8,998 bases of DNA from NCBI GenBank assembly GCA_021775195.1, contig JAJFIG010000331.1:1-8998 (forward strand), in the 5' to 3' direction. Below the pieces are notes generated by a model, which was not told the DNA's origin, made no database searches, and worked only from the letters and a program-made list of their open reading frames with translations. Both the position numbers and the translations under genes were made by a program. Within the stretch, counting starts at the first letter, position 1, and each line of letters starts with the position of its first letter. The stretch comes from Rhodospirillales bacterium (GTDB lineage: Bacteria; Pseudomonadota; Alphaproteobacteria; Rhodospirillales; 2-02-FULL-58-16). Positions 1-6,718 of this stretch are shown in pieces.

Positions 1-803
1 GGTTGCGGGCGCTTCATGGCGTCAGCCTCACCGTTTCCGAAACCCAGGTGATCGCGATCATCGGTTCGTCGGGGGCCGGCAAGAGCACCCTGATCCGCTG
101 TATCAACCGCCTCGTCGAGCCGACGTCGGGCTCGGTGAAGCTGGATGAGACCGAGGTCACCACCTTGAGCCGCCGCAACCTCCGCAAGGCGCGCCGCCGC
201 ATGGGCATGATTTTCCAGGAATACAATCTGGTCGAGCGCCTGACGGTAATGGAAAACGTGCTCTCGGGGCGCCTCGGCTACGTCAGTTTCTGGCAGGCCT
301 ACCGGCGCAAGTACCCGCCCGAGGATGTACGGGCCGCCTTCGAGCTCATCGAGCGTGTCGGCCTCGAGGGGCGTCACGACACCCGCGCCGACGCCCTCTC
401 CGGCGGCCAGCGCCAGCGTGTCGGCATCGCCCGGGCGCTGATGCAGAAACCGGAACTCCTGTTGGTCGACGAACCGACGGCGAGCCTTGACCCCAAGACC
501 TCGCGCCAGATCATGCGCCTGATCTGTGAGCTGGCCCACGAACTGGGAACCCCGGCCCTGGTCAATATTCACGACGTCGCCCTGGCCCAGAACACCGCCG
601 ACCGCATCATCGGCCTGAAAGAGGGCCAACTGGTCTTCGACGGCGGACCGGCGGACCTCAGCCACGATGCCCTGACCAGCATCTACGGCGAGGAGGACTG
701 GAGCACCACCATCCGCGACACCGACGATGATGACGACGAGAAACCGGCGGCGCCGAAAAAGGATGACCGTAACGGCGCCGAGCGGGAGGCGCTGACCGGA
801 TGA
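1..803 (+). CDS. phnC: Phosphonate/phosphate-ester ABC transporter ATP-binding protein, PhnC type (5' partial)
   Basis: ATPase subunit that would energise import of phosphonates or related organophosphorus compounds across the inner membrane. The reading frame (first whole codon at base 3) is open to the window edge. The first visible residues (RALHGVSL) correspond to about residue 20 of a normal PhnC, so the true start lies upstream. All ABC motifs are visible, numbered from base 3: Walker [10 protein letters not shown] (21-29), Q-loop FQEYNL (Q72), signature LSGGQRQR (132-139), Walker B LLLVDEP followed by TASLDP (152-164), and H-loop histidine in VNIHDV (H190). The stretch [12 protein letters not shown] and the NIHDVALA region are typical of PhnC rather than of amino-acid or Met transporters. 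An odd feature is a C-terminal extension of about 30 residues with a run of aspartates (TDDDDDEK) and a lysine-rich end. The stop overlaps the next start (ATGA), indicating one operon with the permeases. The exact substrate cannot be read from sequence. Confidence 0.9.
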   Translation, partial: LRALHGVSLTVSETQVIAIIGSSGAGKSTLIRCINRLVEPTSGSVKLDETEVTTLSRRNLRKARRRMGMIFQEYNLVERLTVMENVLSGRLGYVSFWQAYRRKYPPEDVRAAFELIERVGLEGRHDTRADALSGGQRQRVGIARALMQKPELLLVDEPTASLDPKTSRQIMRLICELAHELGTPALVNIHDVALAQNTADRIIGLKEGQLVFDGGPADLSHDALTSIYGEEDWSTTIRDTDDDDDEKPAAPKKDDRNGAEREALTG

Positions 804-1591
804 CGACGCCGACCACCTGGAATCCGCCGAGTATCATCGAAAGCCCGGCGGTCCGTTATGGGCTGTGGGCGCTCGCCGGCATTTACGGGATCTGGTCCCT
901 CGGCAGTCTCGAGATCGACTGGGGCCGGATCGCCAGCGGCTTTCCCCGCGCCGGCGACATGATCGCGCGCATGTTTCCGCCCGACTTCTCCCGTCAGGAG
1001 CTTCTGATCAAGGGCGTCGTCGAAAGCGTCGAGATGGCCCTCGCCGCCAGTTTCATCGGCATGATCCTGGCCGTTCCCATCGGTTTTTGCGGCGCCCGCA
1101 ACCTGGCCCCCCTGCCGGTCTACCTCGTGGCCCGCGCCATCATGGTCCTCAGCCGCACCTTTCACGAGGTCATCATCGCCATCTTTTTCGTCAAGATCGT
1201 CGGCTTCGGACCCCTGGCCGGGCTTCTCACCCTGATCGTCGCCTCGGTCAGCTTCATCTCCAAGATGATCGCCGAGGATATCGAGAACATGAACATGGGC
1301 CAGGTGGAAGCGGTCCGCGCCACCGGCGCCAGTTTCCCGAAGCTGTTGATGTACGCCGTCCAGCCGCAGATCCTGCCCCGTTATCTCGGCGTCTGCATCT
1401 ACCGTCTCGACGCCAACATCCGCCACTCGACGGTCGTCGGCATCGTCGGCGCCGGCGGCATCGGCATGACCCTGACCGCCAGCTTCAAGCGCTACGACTA
1501 CGATTTCTCCCTCGCCATTCTGCTCACCATCATCACCCTGGTGTTCCTGGGCGAGATCTTTTCCAACTGGGTGCGGGGCAAGCTCAGATGA
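800..1591 (+). CDS. phnE: Phosphonate ABC transporter permease, PhnE type (first copy)
   Basis: Inner-membrane permease subunit of the PhnC-linked importer, 263 residues, the usual size for PhnE. The ATG at 800 overlaps the TGA of the ATPase gene (ATGA), which fixes the start and suggests translational coupling. Hydrophobic segments are seen at about residues 17-36, 74-96, 104-131, 134-155 and 237-256, with a possible further one around 207-227. The cytoplasmic EAA loop that docks on the ATPase is at 170-193 ([14 protein letters not shown], ending QPQILP). The conserved late segment [16 protein letters not shown] (207-222) is characteristic of the PhnE/MetI-like permeases. Another permease of the same family follows immediately, so the channel is probably a heterodimer as in PhnCDE1E2 systems. 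Which copy is called E1 or E2 is arbitrary here. Confidence 0.9.
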   Translation: MTTPTTWNPPSIIESPAVRYGLWALAGIYGIWSLGSLEIDWGRIASGFPRAGDMIARMFPPDFSRQELLIKGVVESVEMALAASFIGMILAVPIGFCGARNLAPLPVYLVARAIMVLSRTFHEVIIAIFFVKIVGFGPLAGLLTLIVASVSFISKMIAEDIENMNMGQVEAVRATGASFPKLLMYAVQPQILPRYLGVCIYRLDANIRHSTVVGIVGAGGIGMTLTASFKRYDYDFSLAILLTIITLVFLGEIFSNWVRGKLR

Positions 1592-2400
1592 CCGTCGCCG
1601 CGCCCATCGCCACCCACCCCGATATCTGGCGCAAGTTCTCGCCGGTCCAGACCCTGGTGCGCTATTGCTGGTTCGTCGGCATCGTTTTCCTCGCCGTCTG
1701 GTCGATCCGCCATCTCGACATCCCCTGGGAATACTTCCTCGACGCCCACGTCCAGGCGGCGGATCTCTTCGTCCGCATGTATCCGCCCGACTGGGACCAT
1801 TTCGAGGTGATTTTCAATCCCCTGATCGAGACCATCCACATTGCCACCCTAGGTACCGTTGTCACCATCGTCATCGCCCTGCCGGTCGCCTTTCTCGCCG
1901 CCCGCAACACGACGCCCAACGCCGCCGCCTGGTTCATCGGCCGCTTCATCCTGGTCGCCTCGCGTTCCATCAACACGGTGGTCTGGGCTTTGATCTTCGT
2001 CGCCATTTTCGGCCCCGGTCCGGTCGCCGGCATCTGGGCGGTGGCTTTCCGTTCCATCGGTTTCATGGGCAAGCTCATCGCCGAGTCCATCGAGGAGATC
2101 GACGTCGGCGCCGTCGAGGCCACCGAGGCCACCGGCGCCTCGCGCCTGCAGGTCCTCCTGATCGGCGTCCTGCCTCAGGTGCTGCCGGTGATCTACGGCA
2201 CCACCGTCTACCGCTGGGATATCAACATCCGCGAATCCACGGTTCTCGGTTTCGTCGGCGCCGGCGGCATCGGCATCCAGCTCTATTCGTCCATCAACCA
2301 GTTCCACTGGAGCGAGGTCGCGGTGATGCTGCTCTCCATCTTCGGCGTCGTCATCTTCAGCGAGTACATTTCCGCCGTCGTACGCAAGCGGATTACCTAG
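1588..2400 (+). CDS. phnE: Phosphonate ABC transporter permease, PhnE type (second copy)
   Basis: Second permease of the importer, 270 residues. The ATG at 1588 overlaps the TGA of the first permease (ATGA). The same frame is open as far back as 865, but that part only shadows the first permease, so 1588 is the start. Hydrophobic segments lie at about 24-42, 84-105, 117-141, 144-164 and 244-264. The EAA loop is at 177-200 (EATEATGASRLQVLL, ending PQVLP), and IRESTVLGFVGAGGIG (214-229) matches the signature region of the first copy. N-terminal features (short cytoplasmic lead, one helix, then a periplasmic stretch containing MYPPDW) mirror the first copy's MFPPDF, supporting duplication of one ancestral permease. 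It ends the visible transporter operon; no C-P lyase or other phosphonate-degradation gene follows. Confidence 0.9.
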   Translation: MTVAAPIATHPDIWRKFSPVQTLVRYCWFVGIVFLAVWSIRHLDIPWEYFLDAHVQAADLFVRMYPPDWDHFEVIFNPLIETIHIATLGTVVTIVIALPVAFLAARNTTPNAAAWFIGRFILVASRSINTVVWALIFVAIFGPGPVAGIWAVAFRSIGFMGKLIAESIEEIDVGAVEATEATGASRLQVLLIGVLPQVLPVIYGTTVYRWDINIRESTVLGFVGAGGIGIQLYSSINQFHWSEVAVMLLSIFGVVIFSEYISAVVRKRIT

Positions 2401-2779
2401 GGCACTGTCGGGGCAGGCTAACACCGCCGATATTCCCACGCTGCGGGACATCCTTTATTCGATAAATATTCATCTGGAAATATTGCCGCCTGGATTTTCT
2501 TTTCCGCCTTGTATTATACTTTCCGGGCGCGAAGAAAATTCTTTTGCAGTGTTTGCGGGACGCACCAACGGGGGTTGATCCGCATGCAAGGCTGGTCCTG
2601 TTCCACGTTGCCGCTTGGCGTCCGGTTGCCGGGTTCGAGTCCGCCCTGGGCACCTGCCGTCTCCCCTATGCGCCTACTCAGGTTCGCTGGTCCGTTTCGT
2701 TTAGGATGATTCCTGGTCGGGGGACGTCCGTCCTCCGTGGCCGCTCTGACTCGGCGCCGATCCCGGAGGGCGAAAAACG
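2401..2779 (+). other. 379-bp gene-free region between the transporter operon and the PAS-like gene
   Basis: No convincing coding sequence. The first part (about 2450-2545) is notably AT-rich and carries a possible promoter, listed separately. A short hairpin lies at 2719-2736: GGGGGAC (2719-2725), loop GTCC, GTCCTCC (2730-2736), seven pairs with one G-U. It has no following T-run, so it is not an intrinsic terminator; it would sit in the leader of the downstream gene about 45 bases before the start codon. I see no clear terminator after the permease stop and no riboswitch I recognise. Short open frames here have no ribosome site and no protein-like composition. Confidence 0.5.
2491..2520 (+). 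promoter_or_regulatory. Possible sigma-70-type promoter upstream of the PAS-like gene
   Basis: The -10 candidate TATACT (2515-2520) matches five of six consensus bases and lies in the most AT-rich stretch of the gap. The best -35 at an acceptable distance is TGGATT (2491-2496, 18-bp spacer), only three of six. A transcript from here would have a leader of roughly 250 bases before the start at 2780. The call is weak and rests on the -10 and base composition. Confidence 0.3.
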
Positions 2780-3250
2780 ATGGACACTACCGAAGAACAG
2801 CCGGGCGGAATCGAGCGCCGGATGGTGCATCGGCTGCTGACCCTTTGGCGCGACGCCCGCGGCGAAGGACCCATGCCGACCCTGGCGGCGGTCCTGGCCC
2901 AGGACCTGGCTGACATCCTGCCCGATATGTACGTCATTGCCCTGCCGCCGGGCGGTGGCGAACCAACCTTCGAGCGCCTGGGCCCGGCGATCGCCGAAGA
3001 AATTGCCGCCGACCTGGTGGGCGAGCCCTTGTCGGCAGTTCCCGAGGGTTGTCTCCTCAAGCAGGCGCTGGAATGTGTTGGCGAGGTCGTGGACAGAAAG
3101 GTCCCCATGACCCGGGGTGGCGAGTTCACCAATACCCGCGGCCAGACCATACTTTTCCGCGGCATCATCGCGCCGCTGGGCGACGATGCGGGTTCGATGC
3201 GATATCTCTTGGGCGCGGCAAATTGCAAGGTCGTGGACGCGGCGGCCTGA
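2780..3250 (+). CDS. Small probable PAS-domain protein (PAS_5-like), function unknown
   Basis: 156-residue soluble protein with no signal peptide or membrane helix. The start is well supported: GGAGGG at 2765-2770, nine bases before the ATG. The order of elements resembles the PAS_5 family common in Rhodospirillales and relatives: an early helix with a Trp followed by a Gly-rich 'MPT' turn (LLTLWRDARGEGPMPT, 19-34), an 'ILPDMYVIAL' strand (46-55), a central FERLGPAIAEEIAADLVGEPL stretch (65-84) where the family usually has 'RLVG...GRDLTG', and a closing pair of strands (TILFRGIIAPLGDD, 123-136, then MRYLLGAANCKVV, 140-152). Such proteins are small single-domain sensors or unknowns; no ligand-binding residue can be assigned. 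The next gene is 71 bases downstream on the same strand with its own ribosome site and no evident terminator between, so the two may be co-transcribed. The PAS assignment is by pattern memory only. Confidence 0.6.
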   Translation: MDTTEEQPGGIERRMVHRLLTLWRDARGEGPMPTLAAVLAQDLADILPDMYVIALPPGGGEPTFERLGPAIAEEIAADLVGEPLSAVPEGCLLKQALECVGEVVDRKVPMTRGGEFTNTRGQTILFRGIIAPLGDDAGSMRYLLGAANCKVVDAAA

Positions 3251-3321
3251 CATGCGCCGCAATTCATCGCCCAGGAAAGCCGGGACCACGATATTGATGA
3301 AACCCAGGTAGGGACGCCGGT

Positions 3322-3726
3322 ATGACCAGGACTGTCTCCTACGAAATCTACACCCAGCGCAGCGAGGGTTGGTTCATCGACTCCGTTCATGATGACAAGA
3401 ACCATGCCCTGTTCGAGGCCCGCAAACTTCTCGAAAGCCCGAGGCAGACCGCCATCAAGGTCGTCGAGGAGAAATACGACGACGAGACCGACAAAACCAT
3501 TTCGACGACGATCTTCAACGAAGAGAGGGGCGTCGTCAGGGACCGCCCCAAGAATTACCGTCCCGAACAGAAGCCCGATCTGTTCCCCCGGGATGCCGTC
3601 GAGCGAACCAAAAAAGACGACACCGATTTCGTCGGTTACCTGGTCAAAATGGTCCTCGTCATTGGCGGGATCTGTCTGGCGCTGATCGGCGCTGGCATGC
3701 TTTACATGAATTTCGTTGGCGGTTGA
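3322..3726 (+). CDS. Tail-anchored-like membrane protein of unknown family (paralogue 1)
   Basis: 134 residues. The ATG at 3322 follows GGTAGGG (3307-3313) by eight bases. The N-terminal ~70 residues form a compact hydrophilic domain (VSYEIYTQRSEGW, then a DDKNHALFEARKLL helix, then IKVVEEKYDDETDKT and FNEERG). A charged, Pro-rich linker (about 71-100) leads to one hydrophobic helix near the C-terminus (about 105-131, YLVKMVLVIGGICLALIGAG). There is no N-terminal signal, so the expected topology is a cytoplasmic domain anchored by a C-terminal helix. The next gene on the strand is a clear paralogue of identical length: by hand alignment about 31 of the first 70 residues are identical, and the membrane segment shares VKMVL and GGICL. 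I do not recognise the family and assign no function. The repeated motif 'DD-x-N-x-A-x-x-EAR-x-LL' may be useful for finding relatives. Confidence 0.8.
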   Translation: MTRTVSYEIYTQRSEGWFIDSVHDDKNHALFEARKLLESPRQTAIKVVEEKYDDETDKTISTTIFNEERGVVRDRPKNYRPEQKPDLFPRDAVERTKKDDTDFVGYLVKMVLVIGGICLALIGAGMLYMNFVGG

Positions 3727-3933
3727 CCGGGCGCCGCTGTTTTTGACGGGGAAGGAGCGGTTACGTTCGTGCTATGCCGCCGCCGCGGTCGGGGGTGGGA
3801 AGTTGTCGAATCGGAACGATAGCGGCCGGGACGCCAAATCAAAGAACCGGCCGCATCGGGGGCAATGGTCGAGTATCGAAAAATAAACTGTTTTCCGTGA
3901 ATTTTACTTTTTGTTTATCAAGTACTGGCCCTC

Positions 3934-3962
3934 TTGACACGTCCGCTTTGGATCGACACATT
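3934..3962 (+). promoter_or_regulatory. Possible promoter for the second tail-anchored paralogue
   Basis: A perfect -35 hexamer TTGACA lies at 3934-3939. At a 17-bp spacer the -10 is CACATT (3957-3962), three of six consensus bases, including the conserved A and final T. The flanking 3875-3925 is AT-rich compared with the surroundings. It lies about 60 bases before the start at 3999 and would give this paralogue its own transcription start, separate from the gene at 3322. The weak -10 keeps confidence low. Confidence 0.4.
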
Positions 3963-3998
3963 CATTGCGCGAATTTCGCCTTTTTCAGGGGCTTTAAA

Positions 3999-4403
3999 AT
4001 GGGCAAATCCGTTTCCTACGAATTGATGTCGTTCAAGGATGGTAATTGGACCATCCAGGCGGTTTATGACGACCGCAACACCGCGGTGTACGAGGCACGC
4101 CGCTTGTTGGGGGGACGCCACGAAAAAGGCGTCAAGATCATCGAGGAATCCTACGACGAGGAAACCAACGAAACGAAATCCCGGATCGTCTTCAACGAGG
4201 AAAAGGGCGCCGAGAAGAAGCCGGAGCCGCAGAGACACGAATCGAGGGCGGGAATTGCGCCGGTCGATGAGCCCAAGAAGAAAACCGCCGAAAATTCCGA
4301 TTTCACCGGCTACATCGTCAAGATGGTGTTGATCGTTGGTGGCATTTGCCTGGTGCTGCTCGGAGTGGTGGCATTTCTCATATCCAACTTCGGCGACGGC
4401 TGA
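3999..4403 (+). CDS. Tail-anchored-like membrane protein of unknown family (paralogue 2)
   Basis: 134 residues, same length and layout as the gene at 3322. The frame is open back to 3774, but the upstream part has no protein-like composition and no ribosome site. The ATG at 3999 has AGGGG (3987-3991) seven bases ahead, and from there the protein aligns end to end with its paralogue, so 3999 is chosen. Conserved blocks are VSYE near the N-terminus, W17, DDRN-x-A-x-YEARRLL (24-37), KIIEESYDEET (46-56), FNEEKG (65-70), and a C-terminal helix YIVKMVLIVGGICLVLLG (105-122). The linker (71-98) is Lys/Glu/Pro-rich and not conserved. The 272-bp gap before it, with its own promoter candidate, suggests separate expression from the first copy. 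Function unknown. It ends 55 bases from the convergent stop of the solute-binding protein gene; I see no strong terminator in that gap. Confidence 0.85.
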   Translation: MGKSVSYELMSFKDGNWTIQAVYDDRNTAVYEARRLLGGRHEKGVKIIEESYDEETNETKSRIVFNEEKGAEKKPEPQRHESRAGIAPVDEPKKKTAENSDFTGYIVKMVLIVGGICLVLLGVVAFLISNFGDG

Positions 4404-4458
4404 CCGCCGGACGCCCCACCGCGGGACGTTATCCACCCCTTGTCATTGAAGGTTGGTG

Positions 4459-5631
4459 TCAGGCGGCGACAAACTTGTCGCGGAACTCGGCCCGTGCCGC
4501 CGCATACCAGGGCGGTTCCGGCGGCCACCACCAGAGCCGGTCCAGCGCGTCGTCGGGGTAGGCTTCCCGGAAGTTCTTCTTCGCCGACGCCGTGAGGCGC
4601 TTGTCGGCCCCCTTGGAGACCGAATTGTACCCGGTTTTGCTGGCCAGCAGTGCCCCGACCTTGGGCGAGTAAATGTATTTCAGGAACGCATAGATCTGGG
4701 CCACGTTCCTCGCCCCGCGCGGGATCGCCAGTCCGTCCAGCCAGGCCAGCGCGCCCTCCTTGGGCGCCATGTAGGTGATCGGCTTGCCGTCGTTCTTGAG
4801 CGCGATCGGCGGCCCGTCCCAGGTCTGGCCAAGGACCACCCCGTTGTGCATGAAACCGTTCTTCTGCGCCTCGGCGTCGTTCCAGAACTGCTTCAGTTGG
4901 GGCTTGTTGGCGACCGCGAAACTGGTGATCTCGGTCCAGATGCGCCGCATGTTCTCTTCGTCCTTGTAGGCATCCAGCATCCGGTTCGACGGCAACGCGC
5001 CGGTGGCGTCCATGTGGAGGCCGATGGTCAGCATCAGCGAATGGGGCCGGCCCATGATCTTGCCCTTCATTTCCGGCGTCCATAAATCGCCGTAACTCAG
5101 GGTCCCGTATTCGCTCGACCACTTGTCGGTGCGCCAGGCCAGTCCCTCCGTGCCCCAGACGTAGGGCAGGTGGTAGGTCTTGCCGTCCCAGGTCCATTGG
5201 TCCGTCGATCCCTTCAGCATCGTCGGGAGGATTTTGTCCGTCGGCACCTTCGTCATGTCAAAGGGCAGCAGGATATCCAGGGGTTTCCATTGCAGCGCCC
5301 TCATCGCCGTCGGCCCGACGATGTCGACGCCGCGGCCCTTGGACGCCTTGACCCTGTTCAACAGTTCCTCGTTGGACCCGTAGGGGATGTGTACCAGTTT
5401 GATGCCGGTTGATTTCTTGAACCCGGCGACGAATTTTTTCGGAAAGTAGTCGGACCACATCATGATCCGGATCTCGCCCGACGACGAAAAGGCGTCGCCC
5501 ACGATCCAGGGGCCGATGCCGGCGGCGGTGCCGAGCGCCGCCGCGCCCTTCAGCGCCGCGCGGCGGGTGAAAAGCCGCGCCGCCCGCGCCGTCGCCCGTG
5601 ACGAGGTCCGTGATCGAGATTTCACGGCCAC
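4459..5631 (-). CDS. PotD-like extracellular solute-binding protein with Tat signal (polyamine/opine-type ABC importer)
   Basis: Periplasmic substrate-capture protein of the spermidine/putrescine ABC class, 390 residues from the chosen start. The frame is open to a TTG at 5712, but GGGAGGG (5643-5637) lies five bases ahead of a GTG at 5631, making that the likely start; a second GTG at 5625 is possible. A twin-arginine signal is visible: TRRAALK (22-28) followed by an Ala/Gly-rich hydrophobic stretch (29-49). The mature part follows PotD: IMMWSDYF (57-64; W59 and Y62 match PotD pocket residues in its 'W..Y' strand), ADLW-like GDLWTPEMKGKI (181-192), QTWDG (269-273), and WLDGLAIPRGARN (297-309), whose W297/D299 align with the PotD pair that binds the amine. 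A polyamine or related cationic ligand is therefore plausible. No ATPase or permease of this class is in the window, so it is an orphan here. Upstream, TACAAT (minus strand, 5665-5660) is a possible -10 without a good -35. Confidence 0.85.
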   Translation of the reverse strand: MAVKSRSRTSSRATARAARLFTRRAALKGAAALGTAAGIGPWIVGDAFSSSGEIRIMMWSDYFPKKFVAGFKKSTGIKLVHIPYGSNEELLNRVKASKGRGVDIVGPTAMRALQWKPLDILLPFDMTKVPTDKILPTMLKGSTDQWTWDGKTYHLPYVWGTEGLAWRTDKWSSEYGTLSYGDLWTPEMKGKIMGRPHSLMLTIGLHMDATGALPSNRMLDAYKDEENMRRIWTEITSFAVANKPQLKQFWNDAEAQKNGFMHNGVVLGQTWDGPPIALKNDGKPITYMAPKEGALAWLDGLAIPRGARNVAQIYAFLKYIYSPKVGALLASKTGYNSVSKGADKRLTASAKKNFREAYPDDALDRLWWWPPEPPWYAAARAEFRDKFVAA

Positions 5632-5636
5632 CGTTA

Positions 5637-5643
5637 CCCTCCC
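5637..5643 (-). promoter_or_regulatory. Strong ribosome binding site that decides the solute-binding protein start
   Basis: Minus-strand GGGAGGG, five bases upstream of GTG at 5631 and eleven upstream of a second in-frame GTG at 5625. It argues against the longer TTG start at 5712, which would put about 27 extra polar residues ahead of the Tat signal. Confidence 0.6.
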
Positions 5644-5799
5644 GCTAATTGTTGTCCGGATTGTACTCTGGAACCGGTATTTTCCGGCGTTTATGAAATC
5701 CTTCAAGGGCAAGTGTGAAGCAGATGCTCAAACCGCGTCAACTTGTTCCCGAGAATTTCTTTCGCGCCGCCGGAGGGGGGGAGGCTCGAGACCCGTAAT

Positions 5800-6651
5800 T
5801 CAACTCTCGGCGGGTGACTGACGGGCGGTTGGGTGGTCCGGTCCGCTGTCGGGGCCCCGTAACGGCTGCACCAGCATCCGGTCGAGTCGCAGGTCGCGGG
5901 CTTCGCGGAACTGCTCGATACCGATGGTCATTCCCGTGTGTCCATGGGTGGGCTGGTCCCGGTAGGTCCCGAACAGACGGTCCCACCAGGGCAGATTGAA
6001 GCCGAAATTGCTGTTGGTCTCCTCCGGGACTACGGAGTGATGGACCCGGTGCATGTCGGGCGTGACCAGGAACCAGCGCAAGAGCCGGTCGACGTTCACG
6101 GGAATGCGGATGTTGCCGTGGTTGAACATGGCGGTGCCGTTGAGCAGGAGCTCGAAGATCAGCACGGCGACGGCCGCCGGGCCGAGGGCCAGAACCACGA
6201 TCATCTTGATGCCCGTCGACAGCACGATCTCGACGGGGTGGAACCGGGCCCCGGTAGTGACGTCGAAATCGAGGTCCGCGTGGTGCATGCGGTGCAGGCG
6301 CCACAGCAGCGGCACGGCGTGGAAAAGAATGTGCTGCAGATAGATGGCGAAGTCGAGCAGGGCGACCGCCAGGGGAATGGCAAGCCAGGGGGAAACCGGG
6401 ACGACGTTCAGCAGGCCCCAGCCCCGTTCCTCTCCCAGCAGCGCGAGGCCGACGGCGGCGGTGGGAACCAGGGCGCGCACGATCAGCGTATTCAAGGCGA
6501 CGATTCCGAGATTGCTCGGCCAGCGCACCCGGCGCGGAAAAGAAAGGGTCCGTCGCGGCGCCACGGCCTCCCACAGGGCGACCAGGGCGAAGACCCCGAA
6601 AAAGGCGCCGAGCCGGACGGCGGGCTCGTTGGCGAGAAGCGGTTCCATCAT
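5800..6651 (-). CDS. Fatty acid hydroxylase / sterol desaturase superfamily membrane di-iron enzyme
   Basis: 283-residue integral membrane protein. The frame extends to a GTG at 6669, but the ATG at 6651 has GGAAGG (minus strand, 6665-6660) eight bases upstream and is preferred. The histidine clusters that bind the two irons in this superfamily (PF04116 type) are clear: HILFH (H107, H111), HRMHH (H120, H123, H124), ARFHPVE (H138), FNHGN (H178) and HRVHH (H201, H204, H205). Hydrophobic segments occur at about 13-30, 48-73, 88-112 and 149-171. Members oxidise or desaturate C-H bonds of lipids, sterols, carotenoids or alkylglycerols using O2; the bacterial substrate here cannot be told. Its promoter region holds a dyad shared with the arsR/DUF1127 intergenic region, suggesting common control. 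The solute-binding protein gene lies 168 bases downstream on the same strand. Confidence 0.88.
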   Translation of the reverse strand: MMEPLLANEPAVRLGAFFGVFALVALWEAVAPRRTLSFPRRVRWPSNLGIVALNTLIVRALVPTAAVGLALLGEERGWGLLNVVPVSPWLAIPLAVALLDFAIYLQHILFHAVPLLWRLHRMHHADLDFDVTTGARFHPVEIVLSTGIKMIVVLALGPAAVAVLIFELLLNGTAMFNHGNIRIPVNVDRLLRWFLVTPDMHRVHHSVVPEETNSNFGFNLPWWDRLFGTYRDQPTHGHTGMTIGIEQFREARDLRLDRMLVQPLRGPDSGPDHPTARQSPAES

Positions 6652-6697
6652 GGGTTCGACCTTCCGCACGCCCCTACCGGGATTCTTCTCACAGGGG

Positions 6698-6715
6698 ATT
6701 AATCAGTTGATTAAT
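6698..6715. promoter_or_regulatory. Predicted ArsR-type operator in front of the hydroxylase gene
   Basis: Perfect inverted repeat ATTAATCA-GT-TGATTAAT in otherwise GC-rich DNA. A third half-site, TGATTAA, follows at 6720-6726, twelve bases from the repeat's right arm. The 18-mer matches the minus strand of 8584-8601 at 15 of 18 positions. It covers the expected transcription start of the minus-strand promoter at 6719-6747, a position suited to repression. The link to the ArsR protein encoded at 8617 is inferred from this match. Confidence 0.6.
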
Positions 6716-6718
6716 AGA

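Noticed and set aside
683..1426. Long minus-strand open frame opposite the phnC/phnE junction
   Set aside because: It is the antisense of well-supported transporter genes; its Asp/Gly/His-rich composition is the usual shadow of GC-rich coding DNA. The same applies to minus-strand frames at 1662-2132 and 1849-2451.
865..1587. N-terminal extension of the second permease frame
   Set aside because: The translated extension is Arg/His/Pro-rich and overlaps the first permease completely; the ATGA start at 1588 gives a normal PhnE.
2632..2642. tRNA T-loop-like string GGTTCGAGTCC
   Set aside because: The flanking bases form only about two pairs of the T stem, and no acceptor or anticodon arms can be drawn around it.
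2678..3289. Minus-strand open frames opposite the PAS-like gene (also 2701-3405)
   Set aside because: No ribosome site and no recognisable domain, whereas the plus strand has a strong GGAGGG-ATG start and family-like pattern.
3716..3740. Possible terminator after the first paralogue (GGCG...CGCC then TTTTT)
   Set aside because: Only a four-pair stem with a ten-base loop and four unpaired bases before a short T-run; too weak to list.
3774..3998. 75-residue N-terminal extension of the second 134-residue paralogue
   Set aside because: The paralogue aligns from the ATG at 3999, which has a ribosome site; the extension crosses an AT-rich promoter-like region.
5674..5687. Short inverted repeat CCGG-TATTTT-CCGG upstream of the solute-binding protein gene
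   Set aside because: Four-base arms in GC-rich DNA are expected by chance, and it aligns with no promoter element.
5938..6702. Plus-strand 254-residue open frame opposite the hydroxylase gene
   Set aside because: The hydroxylase on the minus strand has all histidine motifs; this frame is Gly/Asp/Gln/His-rich with no domain.
6698..6715. The dyad as a terminator of the MFS gene
   Set aside because: The stem is A/T only, has no following T-run on the minus strand (CCCC follows), and a TTGACA promoter lies between it and the MFS stop.
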